NCBI GenBank assembly: GCA_033439765.1
Contig: JAULSN010000002.1
Location: 3,100,001-3,164,000 of the forward strand
Length of the DNA stretch: 64,000 bases
Source of the DNA: Lasiosphaeria ovina
Lineage: Eukaryota > Ascomycota > Sordariomycetes > Sordariales > Lasiosphaeriaceae
Direction: 5' to 3'
Within the stretch, counting starts at the first letter, position 1. The number at the start of each line of letters is the position of its first letter. Of the stretch, positions 47,002 through 59,234 are shown one piece after another. A program made the position numbers and the translations under genes. The notes below the pieces were generated by a model. It was not told the DNA's origin and made no database searches. It saw only the letters and a list, made by a program, of their open reading frames with translations.

Positions 47002-50000
47002 ATTGACTTTGGAGAACGGCGCGCGCGTTTGGCTACCTGGGCGAGACGTAAGAGGTCCTGGGTCTACTGGGCCGCTGGATTGGAAACGGTTGGTGGTATG
47101 GGTTAACAGACGACGTCTTGTTACGTCTGGGAGAAAAAATTATGGCGCGTCGTGAGAGCCCTGCTGGAGTTAGCTGGGTCTGGGATTCGAAACTGGGACG
47201 GAGGTGAGGCGGGCTGAAGAATTGCATGGGCAATCATGTACGAAAAAGCGAATTGGGTTTGGGAATGCAAAGTAGGAGCTATGAACCCAGAGTTCTTTCT
47301 TCGGGCAACCGAATTTTCTGCGCAAATCTGAAAAGAGAGAAAGAGGCAAACAGAGGGCAGAAGGAGAAACGGTGCGCCGTTGAGTTGCGGCCCTGTAGCG
47401 GCATTGGCGGGGCACATGTGCACATACCTTTCGCAGACGGTGAGGCGGGTTGGTCAGGACGTGCGAGGCGGGGCCAATTGGTGGCGGGGCTTTCTGCTCG
47501 CTTGTAAGAAGATGCCAGCCAAGCCAGGGAGATAAGGCGCCGCGCCAAAATGGTCTACCCACGGATTCGGAAGAGGGCCGATAATTGACGGAGGGAGAAA
47601 GCAGCGAGGGAGCAGAGAGGAATCCCGGGAATGTGGGATACGGAGGGGTTTAGGTGGAGGGAGGGGGACGGGAGTGGGCAATCGGAACTCGGATGGGCCT
47701 ACGACGTTGGCATTCACCACTGGGAAGGAAATGGAAGATGATGAAAAGAAGAGAAACCCCAGAAGGAAAAGAGGGGTCAATGGGATGGCAGAGGGAAGCC
47801 TTTGGTGATGCGAGGCGAGAACCAGCGTGCCATAAAGAAACCGCCAAAGTCCCCCCCAACGCAAGGTACTGTATGTATGTACTTCGTACCCAAGGTAAGG
47901 TAGGTGGCATGCAACTCAACTCACATCAGTCAGTGTCTGTGTCTGTCTCTCCATCCAATGCGGTGCTGGGCAGCTCGATACCAAAACCATAGGCTGTTGC
48001 GCGTGTGGGAAAAATGTACGTTGCGTCAACAGAGCAGCAGGGCAGGGCATCCCCAGCATGGAAAGAAGGCCTGGTCGACTTGGTGGTTCCCGGTTCCTGC
48101 TACGCAGCAGCGACCTGAGTTTGGCGGTGGGGCTTCTGCCCTATCTAGGAACAAGTGGTGCGCAAGTATGTACAAACGTGACGCCCCTGTGGTGGTCTTC
48201 TGGTCACGCTTTCCCCGCGGCCAGTGCAGCTGTCCCAAGACCCCTAAGTCTCCTCCAAGTCTCCTCCAGGTGCTCTCGACCCGCGTGGTTGCTCTCAAGC
48301 TTCCCCCAGGCTCCACTTAAGTGCCGTTGAGATCCACTTCCCTGGCCTGTCGAGCCCCACTCAAGCTTTGAACTCTGGCTGGTGCTGGCTGCCCTCTTTT
48401 CCAAGCTGCCCCCCTCGCCGCCGCCCCGCCCCATGGCAGTTATCAACCCTGTCTCTTCGTGCCCCAACCTCCACCATTTCCAACGGATACAGTAATACAG
48501 CGGAGGACGAAAGACACGTATGTAAACGGAATATGTATATAGCTCCAGCGGTTCAACTCTATTGCCCTTTCGGTGCTGAAACTTGGGACCTCACAAGGAA
48601 TCAACACTCACAATACTGCAGGGCAGCCGCCTTATTCCTCGGGCCCGGCATCATTAAGTACTGGATGTACCTTATCTGTACTGTACCCACCCGGCATGTC
48701 AAAGGCAAGGGCATCTTGGGTACCTGCCTAGGCATTCTCGCCACCAAATTACCTTATGTCTTCTTGCAGCACCTGATATTCGCGGTATGGAGAGGCTGTC
48801 TCGGAATCGCCATTGGCGTTTTGAAGCATCTCCAACCAGACAAGCTTCCTATACGGATTGTTGGTCCGTTGAGCTGGCGAGGGTGATTGTGCTTTAACTA
48901 GAGACCAGTGTGTGTATGTCTAAGCTACCTTTCCTAGTTCGTAAGACACTAAAGGTTAGGATGCTCAAATTGTGTCCAGCAGCTGAGCAGACGCAGGAAG
49001 TTAAATGTGTGGCGTTCATGCTCCTTTCTTCCTAGATAAGGTAGGTAACTCTTACAGACGTCTTGAGCGATTAGAATCAGGGCAAGGGCTGAGAGCCATT
49101 ATCAGAACTTTGACTGAAAAGGTGAAGCCTAGTTAGGTGAGTTTAGACATGGTTGTTTTGGCTAGTCGAACAGCCATTATCACTTTCGCCAACTTGGTTG
49201 TTGTCTAGCAATCGGGTTACCAGAAAAGACAAAATAGCGGGCCGCCTTTATAGGCCTATCTTCGGACGGCATCCGAGTCAGGATCCGCCCAGATCCACCC
49301 GTGGGTGTTTCCCGCGACCAAAACAACAAGCTCGCCCTGACTACGGAATAGCGGCGGGTCCGTCTGGATTCTGAGCGTTGCCCTGCCGTGGGGGGACGGT
49401 TCGCGGGTTGAGAAGTTACCTCGTCTTTTCCACGCAACCCGACGTTGCATTTCCTTGCCTTCTTTGCCCCTCATCGAACTGCATCGAGGTCATCGATATG
49501 GAGCCGTCTCAATGATGCCCCCGAATCCCCCGAATCATACACAGCAGGACAGCAGGAGAGAGGCCTTCCATTCTTTGATTCCCACCGTGGCACCCCGTTT
49601 TCTTGTTCTGGCGGGCTTCGAACCTGCAGAGATCCGCAAACGGCCAGGCCCTAGCTTGTTCGGGCGCCACTGCGCAGCCTGTGTCCCTCTTTTGCGCCTG
49701 TCAATGCAACCTCTCAACCAGACTCCCCACGAGACGTCTGCTGTTCTCGCTCCCGCACAGCCAGACAGAAACCAGAGCCAGATGCTGTGCGACCCGACAC
49801 TGCAGCACTGGACTGCAGCACTCGCAGCCGGGGAGCGGCCTGACAAGATTTAGTATATTTGCCTGATTACAAAGAACCGGTGTGAAGTCGCTCCCGTCGT
49901 CGCTAGGTACGCCAATCTACCTGGCAGTCGTGGTTGCAGCCGGTGGTGTCTTGTCTCGAACGAGGCTGCTCTCACTCTCAGTCTCGCTCGCTCGCTCGCT

Positions 50001-51589
50001 CGCCCGCCCGACCGCGGTAAGCCGGCAAGCACAAGCTCCAAGGACCGGCTCGCAGCTCCTTGGCTCCCGACTGGGGACCCCGCCGGATGACTCCGGATCA
50101 CACCGAGATGGAATCCAGCTGACGCCCCCCCCCCCACCTTCTCTTCCCATTTGGGCCTTCCATCTTCCATATCACCCTTTTGCAATTGCAGGGCTTGCAG
50201 CAGATACCTGCCTCTCGAGACACATTTTGGATTGGCCCACGCCCAAAGCGCACGCGAAGCCGGGGGGGCAGGCGACGCGACCACGCGGCCGCCGGTTTCC
50301 TCTGCAGTAGCCGCGCTTCGCTAATGCGAGTGCCGACTACCCCCCGTCTCTCTAGCCACTCAACTTCAGCAGTAGCACGCATCTTCTCCTCACAACCCCA
50401 TCCGGTCTGATCCCCCGTCTTAGGTACATACTTACCTTAGCCACAGAGCCTGTGTCATGTGATGGCGACTCCCTGCAGCTGTCATAATCATATTTTTCTT
50501 ACCTATCGTGAGATGTCTACCTGCTACCTACGGAGTACCTATATCAGAAATAAGGTAAACCACAAAAGGAGCGCGTATGCATTGCCTATACGGCGTACAT
50601 GCATGTTCTAGTCATAAATGGCAACCCATCTAGAAAGAGACTTTGATGTCGCAAAGTACCTCAGGACAGTCGGGTAGGTAAGGGAGTGTCTGAGTGTCTG
50701 TTTATGGAATTCCGATTTATTGCTTAGCTAGAATCGCGCTCTGGAAACCTCTCTCATATAAGGAGTAACCTGGTAGTTGCAGAAAGCGACACATAGTTGG
50801 AGCTGCCAAGTCGGACATTGTAAATACATTTCCATCTGCTCCCCCTTGCCTGGCCACAATGTTACTCGGCCCAGTGGCAACGCCCTCGATGCGAGTTATG
50901 GGAAGGGAAAGACGATGGTAAAGAGATGGTCAACCTTGTATGATGAAGAATGGTGATGATCAAAATAGGAAGCAAATTAAGATCGCGGAAGAAAATAGAG
51001 AAAACAGAGAAAAAGAAACTCGCCAGAATGACACCAGCAAGTGAGCATTGCAAGGAGAAGAAAATAAACCCCTCTTACCTCTGGTGTATGCGTGTATGAC
51101 TCAAGAGGAAGAAGAACGACAACGCCACAGTACGATCTGGCTGGAAAAAGTAAATCCACCCTCTAAAAGAAATCTAGAAAAGTTGACGGCACCAGTACCA
51201 ACATAACCAGCGAGATAACGAACTCGAAATAAACGAAACCAGGGAGACTTGTAACGGCAATTTCTACCCCCGTTCCCCAGTGAAACTCCCTCTTGCAACG
51301 ATGAAGTAAGCACCTCCGAACACGCCTTCCTTGGCTAAGCTGTCAACTTTCAATACCTCATATGAACAAAGCCTGCAATGAAAAAAAGAAGAAAAAAAGA
51401 AGAAAACCAAGACAGAGAGATATGCAGACTGTAGATTCCCCTCCCTCCCAAAAAAAAAACCCAGAAACAGCCAACCCTCTCTCTAGCAACCTGCCATACC
51501 ATGCTCCCATCTCATAAAAATGCCCATGCCCATGCCCATGCCCATGCACCATACACCATACACCATACACCTGTAAACTGATAAAAAAA
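47002..51589. other. 4.6-kb region without a convincing gene
   Basis: The left end is the promoter and leader of the KH-protein gene; the right end is the 3' flank of the F-box gene. Simple repeats lie at 49,983-50,010 (CTCG/CGCC) and 51,521-51,571. A 172-codon open frame (48,368-48,886, +) is rich in Trp and Cys and lacks family features. The stretch 50,450-51,100 is AT-richer. No RNA gene was recognised. Confidence 0.5.
51521..51571 (+). repeat. Two adjacent microsatellites, (TGCCCA)n then (CACCATA)n
   Basis: About four and a half TGCCCA units at 51521-51547 run directly into about three CACCATA units ending at 51571. They lie just beyond the stop codon of the F-box gene, in its 3' UTR. 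Confidence 0.9.
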
Positions 51590-53719
51590 TCACATCACCA
51601 CGCAAGCTGCAGTTCGGGCTCTCCTCCTACTAGGGGCAATGCCAAAGCCACCCTCTTCCTCGTCCGCATGTACTTGCTGCGCCTCCCGAGCTCTCCTCCT
51701 CCTCCTCCTCCCGCCCCCGCCAGCGAGGCCCGCCTCTTCGTTTGCCTGCATGTAGTCTGCCCACTTGCGCTCCAGGCGGCTGGCAGCTTGGATGTCACCA
51801 CGAAGTACTCGCTTAGTGTGTTCGTCGACAGTCATCTGCCACCCGTAGAAGCACTTGAGGCCAATGATCTCGGTCGGTAGCGCCGGGGCCACCGGGGCCG
51901 CCGGTGCCGCCAGGTGAACAACGGCTTCGGTTCCGGAATCGTCATGGTCTTCGGCGTCGGCGGGGGGCTTCGGTTTTGCGATTTCGGTATTCCGACTGAG
52001 GACCTCCCTGGTGCCGGTCCACGTGACGTTTGAACAGTCGTATACAACGAGGCTCAGACCAATTACTGGAAGGGCGCCACGCTGGCGACTGGGCGTTGCG
52101 CGCTTGCAAACCATGGCGGCAGCTTCGGCCAGTACAAGGTCGCTGATACGTGTATTGTCCATAAAGACGCTCTTTAGGCGAGTGCAGTTGCGTATGACGG
52201 GCAGCATGCCCGGGTCGCCTATACTTTCACAGTAGCTGATGCTGAGATGCTCCAGGTTGGGCGCGCAGGGGGCCTTTGCAAGGTGTTCTGAAAGGAGTGT
52301 GTTGGTCAGCTCGGCAAGATCCTCGAGCTCGAGGAGAGCAAGATGCGGAGTCGACGCCAGAATCGGCTCAAGTGCGTCGTCGGTAAGTGTGGTAACGCCG
52401 GTCAACTGCAGACCCTCAAGGTCAGGCAGTACGTAGCCGAGCGACTTCACGCCGTGGCTTGTGAGTCGCGAACATCGAGATAGATCGAGATGGCGGAGCT
52501 TTCGTGGAAGGACCAGCGGGTGGCCGCTTAGTATGTCGAATTCGGGATCCGGCCCCAGCATCATCATCTCCAGTGTGGCGTCGCTCAAGTCCTCGCATCC
52601 TGCGAGGACGAGTCGCTCCAATCTGTTGGTCACAAAAAGTTCTTCGGCAACGTCGCGGTTATCAAAGCCCCTAATCTCCCCAGCCCTAACGTCTCTTAAC
52701 TTGCGACAACCCTGGACCACGGATTTGATGCCCCGGGCGTCCATATGTTTGCACCACGAAACGTTAAACATCTCCAGCTGTGGGCAAGACTGGGCAATGA
52801 TCTTGCAAGTCGCGTTGGTGACTGCTGTCAGGCCAGTGAGATTCAGGTTGGTGAGTTTCTCGTTGGACCTGAGCAAGCTGTGTAGGGTCGTTCTTTGGAA
52901 GTTCCGGCAGCCTTCCAGGGTGGCGTTGATCAGATTCCTGCATGCCTTCACGACGACTTCTGCCCGCTTGTAGTGCTCCACCTGGACACAGCCCCTTAGG
53001 TTGAGGTCTTTCACGAACGGCCCGGCCTTTACGATAATCTTGGCGAGAGATTCGGCGGGGATCTCTTTGTAGAATTCGGAGGCATCGAAACAAGTCCACA
53101 ATTGTCCATCAAAGCACATTTTGTAAAAGTCCTGGGAGACTCGCGATGCCCGCACAAGCTCCTTGGGCCGAAGAAAGGAGAGCACATATATCTTCATTTC
53201 ATGGGGCATGCTGGCCCATAGGTTGAACGACTTCGTCTTCCTCTTGACGTCGGCGGGTAGGGAAATAGTGGTTGAAGGGGGGAATGCAATTTCGACTTTT
53301 CGAATAGCCAGCACAGATTCGATACCATCGTACCCCGGAGACCCGGGGACCGGGCTGCCTGGTATCGACGTCGGAGCGCTTGACGAGTCTGCCGTCGAGG
53401 CTTGCGAGAAGTAGGAGCTGCTGGTGCTCGGCTGGCCGAACGGAGAGGCACCCGACGAGGCCAGACTAACACATGACAAGCTGCCGGCGATGCGGTAGGG
53501 ACTACTTGCAGCCCTGGGGCGACCCAGCTGGGCCAGGGTCGGGGACGACGAGATGCGCTGGAGTCGACGCAGTATTCTCTCCCTTCCTCCCTTCTTGGAC
53601 GGTGTTTCGGCGCCATTGCCGTTGCCATTGGTTCCATTGCCCGTCAATACGCCGTCAGGGATAGCGGGGCTTGGCGGCGGCAGGTTGGGGAAAGCGTCGG
53701 TTGTGTCGGGATCGGCCAT
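51590..53719 (-). CDS. F-box / leucine-rich-repeat protein with C-terminal CAAX box
   Basis: A single-exon gene of 709 aa. The F-box begins near residue 169: SMPHEMKIYVLSFLRPKELV, then SRVSQDFYKMCFDGQLW. At least eight cysteine-containing type LRRs follow (DLNLRGCVQVEHY, NATLEGCRNFQ, MFNVSWCKHMDARG, RLVLAGCEDLSDATL, HLDLSRCSRLTSHGV, HLSISYCESIGDPG). Such proteins act as substrate receptors of SCF ubiquitin ligases; the closest-looking relatives are the Grr1/FBXL20/Pof2 type. The N-terminal 150 residues are Ser/Pro-rich. The C-terminal part has a basic GGGGRRRRRRAREAQQ run and ends RTAACVVM followed by TGA (51592-51590). CVVM is a good CAAX prenylation motif, predicted farnesyl because X is Met, with a basic region upstream that could help membrane binding. 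Substrates are unknown. Confidence 0.92.
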   Translation of the reverse strand: MADPDTTDAFPNLPPPSPAIPDGVLTGNGTNGNGNGAETPSKKGGRERILRRLQRISSSPTLAQLGRPRAASSPYRIAGSLSCVSLASSGASPFGQPSTSSSYFSQASTADSSSAPTSIPGSPVPGSPGYDGIESVLAIRKVEIAFPPSTTISLPADVKRKTKSFNLWASMPHEMKIYVLSFLRPKELVRASRVSQDFYKMCFDGQLWTCFDASEFYKEIPAESLAKIIVKAGPFVKDLNLRGCVQVEHYKRAEVVVKACRNLINATLEGCRNFQRTTLHSLLRSNEKLTNLNLTGLTAVTNATCKIIAQSCPQLEMFNVSWCKHMDARGIKSVVQGCRKLRDVRAGEIRGFDNRDVAEELFVTNRLERLVLAGCEDLSDATLEMMMLGPDPEFDILSGHPLVLPRKLRHLDLSRCSRLTSHGVKSLGYVLPDLEGLQLTGVTTLTDDALEPILASTPHLALLELEDLAELTNTLLSEHLAKAPCAPNLEHLSISYCESIGDPGMLPVIRNCTRLKSVFMDNTRISDLVLAEAAAMVCKRATPSRQRGALPVIGLSLVVYDCSNVTWTGTREVLSRNTEIAKPKPPADAEDHDDSGTEAVVHLAAPAAPVAPALPTEIIGLKCFYGWQMTVDEHTKRVLRGDIQAASRLERKWADYMQANEEAGLAGGGGRRRRRRAREAQQVHADEEEGGFGIAPSRRRARTAACVVM

Positions 53720-56700
53720 GGCGGCGGTCTAATGTAGCTTGTGGATTTGGGAACGAAACGAACGAACGGCACGGTCACGCAGAAACTGGCGAGAAGGACA
53801 AGACAAACAGTCCGAGATGGATCCTGACGGGAATGCAACACTTAAAGAATGGGCTGACACCTGGTCCGTATTCCGCGCCGCCAATTGCGGCCCGGGATGG
53901 CGACAGGGCGGTGGCGCTGTCGCTGTTGCTGTCGCTGTCGGGTCAATGGCCTTGACTCCCACTCCTTGAGGTGTAAGGGGTGTTATCGATAAATGGTGGG
54001 GTGGGTGGAGAAAAGATCCTTGTTCGCCCGGCTCGCCCTGGGTGCACCCGTGGGGAAAAAAGGGATCACGACCTGGATGACCAGACGGGGCCTGACAAAG
54101 AAAGGGAACCCCAACCACCAAGCGGTGGACCCTGCCGGCTTCTTCCTTCCGATCTAGAGCGCCATCAGGCGGGAGCGGCACCGAAACATGAAAGCGCTCG
54201 AATCAGTCGGTTTACCCTCCCGAGAAGGTAGGCGTGTAGACGTGGGTGCCAAAGGTATGGAAGGCCTGGAGCTGCCGAGGCCGTGCTGGTCTTGCCGCTC
54301 TGCGTGGCTCAGTGCTGCACTTGGCCGTGCTGACTGTAGATCACAGCGAAGGGTGTGGTGAGATACTAAGATCGGCTATCGGCCACACTTTGAAGGAGGG
54401 ACCGAGGCCTGCGAGAAACAGGCTCGAGGGCCGTCAATCACCAAAGGAATTGCCGCCGTTTTCCTTGGTTCCGGAGAGCCAAAGCAACCGAGATACGGGG
54501 TATGAACTTGGGAACCTGAGGGCCGATGTGGTTTCTGGCACTTGTTCGAGAAAGAAGGAAGGATCGAGCGAAGATAACAGAACTGAGAAACGGATACGAG
54601 GGAAGTCAGGGCCTGGCCTATTGAAGAGCAGCGGTAAGGAGAAACTGAAGCAGAGTTCCCCGAGCTGAACGTATGTAAGCCGACTTACAGAAAAAAAACT
54701 CAAGTGGCTGCCATTTTGTATTAAACTAAATAACACACCCGCAGCCGAGCAGCCACGCACCCTCCCCCCCCCTTTGCAAGGCTTTAGAAATGCATTTTCT
54801 CAACGCACACGCACGGCACGTCTGTCGGGCCGGGAATCTAAACCTGGAAACAAACAATGCTGCCAAGGCACGGGCACACCACCCGCCAAGAAGTGTGTAT
54901 CTATCACGACATTTGCGCCTGTTCTTTGAAAAGAACGGTCTGCCCGTCTGGCTGAACAGACGAGATCACGGAACCTAAGGGGGAGGTCGGCCGTTGCGAT
55001 TTGCAAAGGACCTCCTGTCATCTGCATACCTAGTAGCTGCCGCGCCTAGCTTCTTCGCTTTCGGAAGGAGGGTGGGCTGCGGGGATGCAGATGGCTGGCT
55101 GCTGGGCCAGACTTCAACATGTCGATAGCGCAAAAAACCCACACACATCCCACCTGAATCAATCGCTCAGCTTCCACAGCTATTCCGCATCTGATCAGCC
55201 TCCGTGGCACCGTTGGCCATCTGGTCGGCCGTTCGTGACATGCAATCGAGGTAAATGGTGGCAAGCCATTGGCTGGCCTGAGCCTGGTGGTTACCCAACT
55301 GAGTCTTGTTCCGCCCAAAGTCAGACACCCTGAAGCCACCAAAAGGCTGCTATCTTATCGGGAATGACCAGGGTCGGGTATCATGCTCCCCCTCCGAAGG
55401 AGAGAGACGATAATGTTTTGTCTGCGCCGTGGCTAACATGCTTCACGGATGTGTTGTGCTGAAAACAAGTATGTACCGGATAGGCTGACAATCACCAGAC
55501 GCGAAACACAAATGCAATCTTGCTAGTTATCACACCAACCTACTCAACAAAGCAAACAAAATCGGAAGAAGGGGTGGGAAAGCGGAAGATGTTCGGAATT
55601 CCATCTCTGAGCGGAACCCTTGCCCCTCGACCCCGCCAAAAGTGTGCCCCTCCCCCCAAATCGCCGGTTGGCGGGGAGGGGGGCAATTGCCCATGACTGG
55701 GGCCAAAGTCGAGGTCCCTGGTCTTTTATCGCTTGACTTGCTGGACCCTTGGTGCTGTGGATGACAAGATGGCTGATGGCGAGGTGGGAAGCGACAGGAC
55801 CCTGCGTGAGGACATCTTCCAATGAGGTACTCGGTATCCGCTGAGCAGAAGGCTCCGGTTCGCCCAGTTCAGCCAGCCGATGCCGCAGCGCCTCAACGGA
55901 GGCAGTCATTGGTTACCCTTTGCTGCAGCCACTTGCGGAACTCTCCAGAAAGCGTCGGGAAAGCCGTAAAGACGTCGGCAGGAAAGAAGTGATCCAAGAC
56001 TTGATCTTGGATCTGTGGTACTCCCCTGGGATTCCCCAGGCCGTGATGCTGATAAGGGAAGCAACCAAGCTGTCGGGTAGTTCCTTGTAAACCGGGGCGG
56101 TGAACGAGGTCGGCCAAGTCTTGTCCTCCCAGACGGAGACCCAGGTGAAGACAAGTTAAGGTCTGCTGACCTGACTAGCTCAGAGCCTCTCTCAACTGAC
56201 CCCCCCTTTCTAGTGATCATTTTCCTGAATAAAGAATATGACCACGAGACCCGGGTCGATGTGGCTGAACGGCATGAAAATTCACCTCCGTACGGTTTGA
56301 ATGGGACCCGGGGCGTTAAAACGGCCTTTCCTAGGTCTTTAGCTTCGCCATATTGGTGACCTGCCCCCGAGAGAGACCCGCCGGCCTAGCGATATTTTGG
56401 GAAACGTGCGTGGCTTGAAATGCCGCATGGCAGCCGCCCAGTTTCAAACCCGACCGACCGGCACTTGAGCTGACCCCCGGACGGGGCCCGGTCGAAGAGG
56501 CTTGGCCATATCCGTACTGCCGTTGATTTCCGTCGGCACCCATCGCCATGCATGCCGGCTGTTTACCTCTTGTCTCTTACCGCTTGACCGACAATAAGCC
56601 GAGTTTGACTTGCAGGAACAAAAGGGTCACCGCAGACCCAACAGCGTATAGTGGGCTCGGACCGTTGCCGGGAATGTGTCGAGTCCTGACCGTAAACAAC

Positions 56701-59234
56701 AGAGAAATAGCCACTTAGGTATACTTCATACTTTACCTTTGCAAAGCGTCCCCCGTGGAACTGCATCCTCTAAAATCTGGCCGAGTGATCAAATCTTATC
56801 ACCGGGTGCTGAGATGCGAAGCCATGACATGGACGTGTGATAGACTGTCTCACTTCCTTGAAACGGGTTAGGGCGGCGCTTTTTTCTTGGAGGGCAACTG
56901 TCACGTTCAGCGCTATCGTCGATGCAGTAAAAACATGCCTTGCCTTATCCGTATGTGCCGTCGCAAGGGAACTAACCACAACGGAAGGGAGGCATGTGAA
57001 GATGGGCCCGTCCCCAGATTCTTGACCTTTACCAAGCTTGCCCGCAATGCATGGAGAGGATGGATGCAATCGTCTGGCCCTAGCTCCAGACAAAAGCCAA
57101 GCTTCGGACCTCATCCTTCTCGAACGAACAACCTTAGCACCTCAGCCATCTGCATCATTTATTCTGCAGCGACGAGTGTCGGCCAATGTGGGGTTGGGCA
57201 GTTGGTCGCCCCGAGACGCATGCACACGGTAGTGGCGTTGCGGGGGTTGTAAGTCGCAATGGGAGGGAAGGCAACCTACGGAGTACGGAAGTATTGATAT
57301 ATATATCTCGTGCCGCCGAAGACGGATTGATTGACTGACTGCCGGCAATGATCGTCGGGCAGGGCGTGGGGAGGAAGCTGCACGATGACCTCGTCAGAGA
57401 TGCAGTTTTGATGTGAGATCAAGGACAACACACGAGCAACTGCCATCGTGAATGGCGCGGAGCTTCTCGAGAGTTGCCAGCTTTTCTTTTTTTGCAGCCA
57501 CCGAAGTGAAGCCTGTCATCTGATGGTCGAGGGGCTTGCAGAGGGGCCGCGAGAGAAGAGCGGGCCGTGCGAAGGAGTTGGCACCTCACTGTTTAGGTTC
57601 TGACAACCAAGCCTGCCCCCCAAACGACGGACCTCCATGTGTTGCGGACCGCATAACTAACCACCGCACTCTCAAAGGCCACACGTGTCTGGTCGAATGG
57701 GGTCTCACCTCAATCTGTGACGGAAGGAATGAAAGAGGGAACTTGCATTGAAGCAAGGGTTTTGCGTTCCCTCCGTGTTCGCTGAATTATCTTCCTAAAC
57801 GTAATGGGATGGATTCACGGGTCTCTCTAGGCTGGCTTCCGCTCCCAGAGCAGGTCAGGTAGGTAAGCAGTTCCTACCATGTCCAGTACGTGGCTTCGAG
57901 GCTGTCACCAGACTTGAAGCTCCTCCCGACAATGCCGCATCCTCGACATAACCTAGAACTTGCTGGGAATGCTGAGCTAAGTCGGAGCGGGATATTTCAA
58001 GTTATCAGAAATAACAAATGAACTTGGGATGTGCACGATCTGTCTGATTTCTTGTGTTTCATGCTAGCGCTCTGGCTGAAGAGAATTGATTGGCAATGTT
58101 GAAGAACTCGACTGAGGTGGAAGCTTGGGCTAGTGTCTTTCGAGCGTGGTGTCGTGTAACTGCTCGCCGTCTGGTTTGCCTTACCTCAGTTAATTAAGGT
58201 AGACTGTAAGCCCGATAATTCGGACTGAGGACTAAGGTTCCGTTGATGAGGTGCGTTCCATTGCTCCCAACAGCCCTAGCAGCCCTGGCTACTGCCCGCC
58301 CTGCCGGATCTTTGGCTGTTTTGGCACGGGACAGGGCCAAGTTTGGACACTGTGCGCCTAAACCGTGCTTCCGCAGCTAGTGGCCGACACTAGGGGCCTG
58401 GGACTCCACATCCTGCCCCATCCTCCACTGTTCGCCTGCTCGTCATGCCCTGCGTCCATGGAAGGGTTGGGACCTCGCTGCACACGGCGGACTCGGCGAG
58501 CCAAACCACTACAGCGCTCTCGGATTGATTTGATCTAGCTCGGCGCAGCCCCGACGACAGCATTCTCGATTCCTCAGCATCGACTTGAGACCCAGACCCG
58601 AAGCGGGTAACTTGACGACAACACCTGCGTCCTCATACCTGATCATCCCATCCGAGATCGTCAGCGGAGCCGCTGCCGCCCAGCGCGAAGCGAAGCAAAG
58701 CAAAGCAAAACTCGAACCCGAGTGTGGAAACCGACGTGCCACAACCAAGTTACGAACCTGGGACTGACAAAAACACTCCGCTGCGGCTTGCCGGTTTCTG
58801 GCTGCCCACATCCGCCGTTCCATCTCGAAGCCGGCGAACCGACCGTTCGGGCGCTTATCTACGAGTCGACTCACTGCAGCTCGACACAACAAGCAGCTCT
58901 TGCCATCCGGGCTTCCTCCTGGCGACGACTCGGCCCCCATCGTCAATCGCCAACGGGCAGGCCGTTCCTCCAATTCGAGCTCGCAGCGGCTAGGCCATCA
59001 GCTCTCTCGGCCATCTGCACACGCAATACCCCTCCATTGCTTGATAATTAACCAAATATACCGAGCAGGAGGGTGAAGGTCACTGCACCTCGCAGCCCCG
59101 CCGGTTCACGGATAGGCCGTCGTCACCTGGCTTCCCTGGCCGGCAAACCGCATCCTTTCCGACGCCTTTTTTTAGTCTGGCCGGACACTGCTCCCGCCCA
59201 ATTATGCTCGGAATCTATGGTGGGAATCTGGAGA
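53720..59234. other. 5.5-kb region without a convincing gene
   Basis: This is the divergent gap between the F-box/LRR gene and PAS kinase, and must hold both promoters. Open frames are short and overlapping. The best is on the minus strand at 55,690-56,160, where consecutive frames encode protein-like runs across a plausible intron; it is described as a finding. An AT-containing TATATATAT stretch lies at 57,296-57,305. No transposon protein or RNA gene was recognised. Confidence 0.45.

Noticed and set aside
48368..48886. 172-codon plus-strand open frame
   Set aside because: Trp/Cys-rich, begins in C-rich simple sequence and shows no recognisable domain; judged chance.
49606..49676. Minus-strand tRNA-like B box (GGTTCGAA) with an A-box-like TGGCGC at tRNA-like spacing
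   Set aside because: The T-arm pairs 4 of 5, but acceptor pairing is about 4 of 7 and no anticodon arm can be built. At best a very decayed tRNA; not called.
56795..56830. GGGTGCTGAGA string, as in a TPP riboswitch
   Set aside because: The second conserved half (CTGATCTGGATAATGCCAGCG-like) is absent downstream, and no thiamine gene is nearby.
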